Source: a virus
IMG/VR virus record: IMGVR_UViG_3300008113_000107
Span: 1-42,533 of that record
Reading direction: 5' to 3' (one strand)
DNA: 42,533 nt
Shown here: piece by piece, positions 38,997 to 42,533 of the stretch
Position numbering within the stretch: the first letter of the stretch is position 1
Layout of the letters: every line of letters begins with the position of its first letter
The notes under the pieces: model-generated
Seen by the model: the letters and a program-made list of their open reading frames with translations, nothing else
What the model was told of the DNA's origin: nothing
Database searches by the model: none
Made by a program: the position numbers and the translations under genes

Positions 38997-39528
38997 AGGT
39001 AAACACGCTTTCTTAAGCGCTAGTAAATATCATTGGATTAATTATTCAAATGATAAACTAGACAACGTTTACAAAACTGCCTTAGCTGCGGCTAAAGGTA
39101 CAGAACTACACGAGTTTGCTTCTCAAGCTATTAAGTTAGGAATCAAACTACCAAAAACTCAAAAAACCATGAACATGTATATTAATGATGCAATTGGATA
39201 CAGAATGAAACCAGAACAAATTCTTTTTTATTCTGTTAATTGTTTTGGAACAGCTGACGCTATTTCTTTTAGAAACAAGCAGTTAAGAATTCATGATCTT
39301 AAGACTGGCGTTACTCCTACATCAATGAAACAATTAGAAGTCTATGCGGCTTTATTTTGTTTGGAATACAAATTCAAACCATATGAGATTGATATTGAAT
39401 TAAGAATATATCAAAACGATAATGTTGAAGAGTATATTCCGGAAGTTGATGACATTGTACATATTATGGATAAAATTATAACATTCGATAAACAAATTGA
39501 AATATTGAAAGCTGAGGCCATGCAATGA
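38968..39528 (+). CDS. Cas4/RecB-like PD-(D/E)xK nuclease
   Basis: 186 residues. RecB-family motifs: His in GTELHEFASQAI, Asp in FGTADAISF, Asp-x-Lys in LRIHDLKTG and Gln-x-x-x-Tyr in MKQLEVYAALF (DUF2800/Cas4-like order). Probably a DNA exonuclease in recombination or host DNA breakdown. No iron-sulfur Cys cluster as in true Cas4 is visible. It overlaps the RNA-polymerase-like gene by 4 bases. Confidence 0.8.
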   Translation: MIFNTHSHFEGKHAFLSASKYHWINYSNDKLDNVYKTALAAAKGTELHEFASQAIKLGIKLPKTQKTMNMYINDAIGYRMKPEQILFYSVNCFGTADAISFRNKQLRIHDLKTGVTPTSMKQLEVYAALFCLEYKFKPYEIDIELRIYQNDNVEEYIPEVDDIVHIMDKIITFDKQIEILKAEAMQ

Positions 39529-42227
39529 GCGAAGAACTAAACGAAGACGAATTAAAACATATCGGTGTTGCTAGAAAGTCAGGAAGATATCCTTGGGGTT
39601 CTGGTGAAAACCCAAGACAGAGACAAAAAACTTGGCTAGATTCCGTTGCTGAACTTAAATCTAAAGGTTTAACTGAAACGCAGATAGCTAAAGGCCTTGG
39701 TTTATCATCAACTACAGAACTTAGAGTTTATACTTCTATTGCTAAAAATGAAACTAGAAAAGCAGACGCATCTGAAGCCATGAGGCTAAAAGAAAAAGGA
39801 TATTCTAACGTTGCTATTGGTAAAAAAATGGGAAAAAATGAATCATCAATTCGTGCTCTTTTAGAACCAGCAGCTGCAGAAAGAAGAGATATTCTTCAAA
39901 CAGTAGCTAAAAGCCTTAGAGAACAAGTAAAACCAGATGTATATCTTGACATTGGTGAAGGAACCCAACATGAATTCGGTGTTGCTAAAGATAAACTATC
40001 AACCGCAGTTGCCATTTTGAAAACTGAAGGCTATAAAGTTATGTATGTTAAGGTTCCTCAATTAGGAACTAAAAACTTTACAAGCGTTAAAGTTCTTGTT
40101 GGTCCTGATGTTACATATTCAGAAGTTTATAAAAACACAGATAGAATTACAACATTTAATCAAACAACAAAAGACTATGGAAGAACATTTTACGGTTTAA
40201 CAACACCTAAAAATGTAAAACTTAATAGGGTATCAATTGTTTATGATGAAGATGGCGGATCTAACAAAGATGGTATCATTGAGTTAAGACCAGGTGTTGA
40301 TGATTTAAATTTAGGTAAATCTAGGTATGCTCAAGTTAGAATATCAGTAAATGGTACACACTATCTTAAAGGTATGGCTGTTTATGCAAATGATCTACCA
40401 GATGGCGTTGACATAAGATTTAACACTAATAAATCTAAAAATGATCCTAAAATAAAAACTAAATTAGATGTAATGAAACCATTAAAAGACGATCCAGATA
40501 ATCCTTTTGGAGCAGTAATCAAACCTGGTGGACAAAGAGGCGCCCTTAATATTCTTAACGAAGAAGGCGACTGGTTTAAATGGTCAAACAAACTATCATC
40601 TCAAATGTTGTCAAAACAAAATCCGTCTTTAATTAAAGAACAATTAGGTTTAACTTTTGCAGCTAAAAAACAAGAGTTTGATGATATTATGGCTTTAACA
40701 AACCCTACAGTTAAAAGAAAACTATTAGAAACATTTGCAGATGACGCAGATTCTTCAAGCGTAACACTAAAAGCTATGGGGCTACCAAGAACTAGAAACC
40801 ATGTTATTTTACCAATTCCATCTTTAAAGGATAATGAAGTTTATGCACCTCAATATAGAAATGGCGAAAAGGTAGTTTTAATTAGACACCCTCATGGTGG
40901 TATATTTGAAATACCAGAACTTCAAGTTAACAATAGAAACAGAGATGCTATTGGTATATTAGGTAGAGCAACAGATGCAATTGCTATTAATCCAAATGTA
41001 GCAAAGCAACTATCAGGTGCCGATTTTGATGGAGATTCCGTTTTAGTTATACCTAATACTTCTGGTTCAGTAAAATCATCAAAAGCCATAACTGCTTTGA
41101 AAGAATTCGATCCTAGAGCATCTTATGGTGGTTTTGATGGAATGAAAAAGATGACTAACACTCAAACAGAAATGGGTAATATCTCCAATCTTATTACTGA
41201 TATGACAATTAGAGGTGCAAGCGCTCCAGAAATAGTAAGAGCTGTTAGACACTCGATGGTTGTAATTGATGCTGAGAAACATGGATTAAATTATAAACAA
41301 TCATATGCTGATCATGGTATTAGAGAATTAAAAAACAAGTATCAAGGTGGAATCACTAATGGCGCATCAACTCTTATTTCTAGAGCATCATCAGATCTTA
41401 GAGTAGACGAAAGAAAACCAAGACCTGCTGCTTTAGGTGGAGCTATTGACCCTAAGACCGGTGAAAAAGTATTTGTAAAAACCGGTGTTACTTATCCAGA
41501 AAGAATACCAAGACCTGATTCAATGGGTGGCCCTATTGATAAAGCAACAGGTAAAAAAGTTTTTATAGAAACTGGCGTTATTAAAACAAGGACTACTCTT
41601 TCAACAAGATTGGGAGAAGCTAAAGATGCATATGAACTATCATCTGGTACACCTAGAGAAGCTCTATATGCAGACTATGCGAATAAATTAAAAGCCCTAG
41701 CTAATGATGCTAGAAAAAATGCATATTCAACACCGCCTCTTAAATACTCACCCACTGCTAAAGTAACGTATGATCAAGAAGTAAAATCTTTAGAAGCTAA
41801 GCTTCAAATCGCCTTTAAAAACAAGCCCCTAGAGAGACAAGCTCAAATCTTAGCAAACAATATTGTTAACGCTAAGAAAGCAGATAACCCCAATATGGAC
41901 AAAGACGAGATTAAAAAGATGAAAGGTCAAGCGTTAAACTCAGCAAGAGAAAGAGTTGGTGCTAAAAAGCAACAAGTTATAATATCCCCAATAGAATGGG
42001 AAGCTATTCAAGCGGGCGCTATTAGTAACTCAAGACTATCAGACATTCTTGATAACACCGATATAGAACAAGTAAAAACCCTAGCTACACCTAGAACAAA
42101 CACAGTTATGTCCAGTGCTAAGACAGCAAGAGCTAATTCAATGTTTGCAGCTGGCTATACACAAGCTGAAATAGCAGACGCCCTAGGTGTTCCTACTACA
42201 ACATTAAATGCAGCTTTAAATAGATAG
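39525..42227 (+). CDS. RNA polymerase beta-prime-like (DFDGD) protein with three HTH segments
   Basis: 900 residues. D500-F-D-G-D504 in LSGADFDGDSVLVIP, preceded by VVLIRHPHGGIFEIP and AIAINPNVAKQ, lines up with the beta-prime catalytic barrel (NRAPTLHR ... LHPLVCAAYNADFDGD). Such motifs define two-barrel RNA polymerases including the single-chain phage YonO type. Helix-turn-helix segments lie at about 42-68 (GLTETQIAKGLGLSSTT), 90-113 (GYSNVAIGKKMGKNESSI) and the last 30 residues (GYTQAEIADALGVPTTT). The N-terminus carries KHIGVARKSGRYPWGSGENP, resembling tags of packaged phage proteins. It has two copies of a GG(A/P)ID..TG.KVF..TG unit near 633 and 663. Likely a phage RNA polymerase; activity is not proven. 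Confidence 0.8.
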   Translation: MSEELNEDELKHIGVARKSGRYPWGSGENPRQRQKTWLDSVAELKSKGLTETQIAKGLGLSSTTELRVYTSIAKNETRKADASEAMRLKEKGYSNVAIGKKMGKNESSIRALLEPAAAERRDILQTVAKSLREQVKPDVYLDIGEGTQHEFGVAKDKLSTAVAILKTEGYKVMYVKVPQLGTKNFTSVKVLVGPDVTYSEVYKNTDRITTFNQTTKDYGRTFYGLTTPKNVKLNRVSIVYDEDGGSNKDGIIELRPGVDDLNLGKSRYAQVRISVNGTHYLKGMAVYANDLPDGVDIRFNTNKSKNDPKIKTKLDVMKPLKDDPDNPFGAVIKPGGQRGALNILNEEGDWFKWSNKLSSQMLSKQNPSLIKEQLGLTFAAKKQEFDDIMALTNPTVKRKLLETFADDADSSSVTLKAMGLPRTRNHVILPIPSLKDNEVYAPQYRNGEKVVLIRHPHGGIFEIPELQVNNRNRDAIGILGRATDAIAINPNVAKQLSGADFDGDSVLVIPNTSGSVKSSKAITALKEFDPRASYGGFDGMKKMTNTQTEMGNISNLITDMTIRGASAPEIVRAVRHSMVVIDAEKHGLNYKQSYADHGIRELKNKYQGGITNGASTLISRASSDLRVDERKPRPAALGGAIDPKTGEKVFVKTGVTYPERIPRPDSMGGPIDKATGKKVFIETGVIKTRTTLSTRLGEAKDAYELSSGTPREALYADYANKLKALANDARKNAYSTPPLKYSPTAKVTYDQEVKSLEAKLQIAFKNKPLERQAQILANNIVNAKKADNPNMDKDEIKKMKGQALNSARERVGAKKQQVIISPIEWEAIQAGAISNSRLSDILDNTDIEQVKTLATPRTNTVMSSAKTARANSMFAAGYTQAEIADALGVPTTTLNAALNR

Positions 42228-42237
42228 AAAGGATTTT

Positions 42238-42477
42238 ATGGCTAAGTTCATGTTAACTACTGTAGATAATCCTTTCAATCCTTTTAAACAGTTTGATGAG
42301 TGGTTGTCTTATGATGAATCACAAGGATACTACAGTAATGAGTTGCTTGCAAGAGTCGCCACCTACTCAGATGAACTATCTGAAGCAGACCAGGATCTTG
42401 CAATCGAGTCAGCAATTAATGATATAATAAAAGAAGACGCAACTTTACTTTATAAAAAGATAAAAAATAATATCTAA
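42238..42477 (+). CDS. Small conserved phage protein, 79 residues
   Basis: ATG after AGAAAGGATTTT. Acidic and helical; the pattern MAKFMLTTVDNPFNPFKQFDEW, GYYSNELLARVATYSDELSEAD and AINDIIKEDATLLYKKIK is a conserved small family in phages, often beside the RNA-polymerase-like gene. Function unknown. Its last 12 codons lie in the terminal repeat. Confidence 0.75.
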   Translation: MAKFMLTTVDNPFNPFKQFDEWLSYDESQGYYSNELLARVATYSDELSEADQDLAIESAINDIIKEDATLLYKKIKNNI

Positions 42478-42533
42478 CATAATTTAAAGAGAGGGGAGGG
42501 GGGGTCTCGCAAAATACACCCCCCCCTCTGCAT
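42442..42533. repeat. Terminal direct repeat, right copy
   Basis: Matches the first 91 bases of the window with one extra C (8 instead of 7) in the C-run. It includes the end of the last gene and the G/C-tract hairpin. It supports a complete, circularly closed or terminally redundant genome. Confidence 0.95.

Noticed and set aside
38968-39528. True Cas4 of an adaptation module
   Set aside because: RecB-like motifs are present but the Cys cluster for an iron-sulfur centre is not, and no Cas1, Cas2 or array exists here; it is an ordinary phage nuclease.
1-42533. Temperate phage or prophage signatures
   Set aside because: No integrase, excisionase, repressor pair or att-like site was recognised; all genes face one way. 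The homing-type HNH is not evidence of integration.

Overview
The window is one essentially complete genome of a tailed double-stranded DNA phage with siphovirus-type (long, non-contractile tail) morphogenesis genes. The first 91 bases recur as the last 92, so the contig closes into a circle of about 42.44 kb. Every gene I accept is on the + strand. Base composition is low in G+C except in the capsid and tail-tube genes. Shine-Dalgarno sequences are strong (AAAGGAG type). The Dit and ReqiPepy6-gp37-like tail genes, the M23 and NlpC/P60 wall hydrolases and an MSMEG_6728-like protein point to a Gram-positive-type host, Actinomycetota or Bacillota; the sequence does not settle which. I see no integrase, repressor, tRNA or CRISPR, so a virulent lifestyle is likely.

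Layout. (1) 187-4991: a metallophosphoesterase, then tail-fibre or receptor-binding genes, one with a collagen-like Gly-Pro-Thr repeat. (2) 5009-10058: packaging and connector genes (a terminase-adjacent coiled-coil protein, HNH nuclease, gp6-like connector, large terminase, portal). Two small proteins flanking the terminase share a nearly identical N-terminal tag, HAGKKGMKWGVR. (3) 10074-14523: a fused prohead protease-major capsid protein, head-tail joining genes and the tail tube protein. Capsid and tube proteins end in the same Ig-like domain. (4) 14520-22189: tape measure, Dit, tail hub and tail-tip proteins. (5) 22189-23244: lysis cassette (holin candidates around an M23 endopeptidase). 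(6) 23246-27866: an array of very small, mostly single-pass membrane protein genes. Seven have their own promoter with an invariant TCGC-to-TATAAT distance of 19 nt, and several are separated by copies of one repeated terminator. (7) 27891-31169: small conserved phage proteins of unknown role, including a second DUF6353-like membrane protein. (8) 31180-42477: replication and transcription. This holds a 1247-residue protein joining SF3 helicase, AEP primase-like, 3'-5' exonuclease and family B polymerase parts; a secreted NlpC/P60 protein; a probable ssDNA-binding protein; a homing-type HNH; an SF2 helicase; a 393-base non-coding candidate origin; VRR-NUC and Cas4/RecB-like nucleases; and a 900-residue protein with the RNA polymerase DFDGD motif and three helix-turn-helix segments.

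How it may work together (inference). The TATAAT-bearing promoters in the membrane cassettes and at the origin look readable by host polymerase and may be early. I found none in the 22-kb structural half, which would fit late transcription by the phage's own DFDGD-type polymerase. That protein's N-terminus resembles the tag on the two terminase-flanking proteins, raising the possibility that it is packaged in the virion. DNA synthesis would rest on the helicase-primase-polymerase fusion acting with the ssDNA-binding protein and the candidate origin upstream of the VRR-NUC gene.
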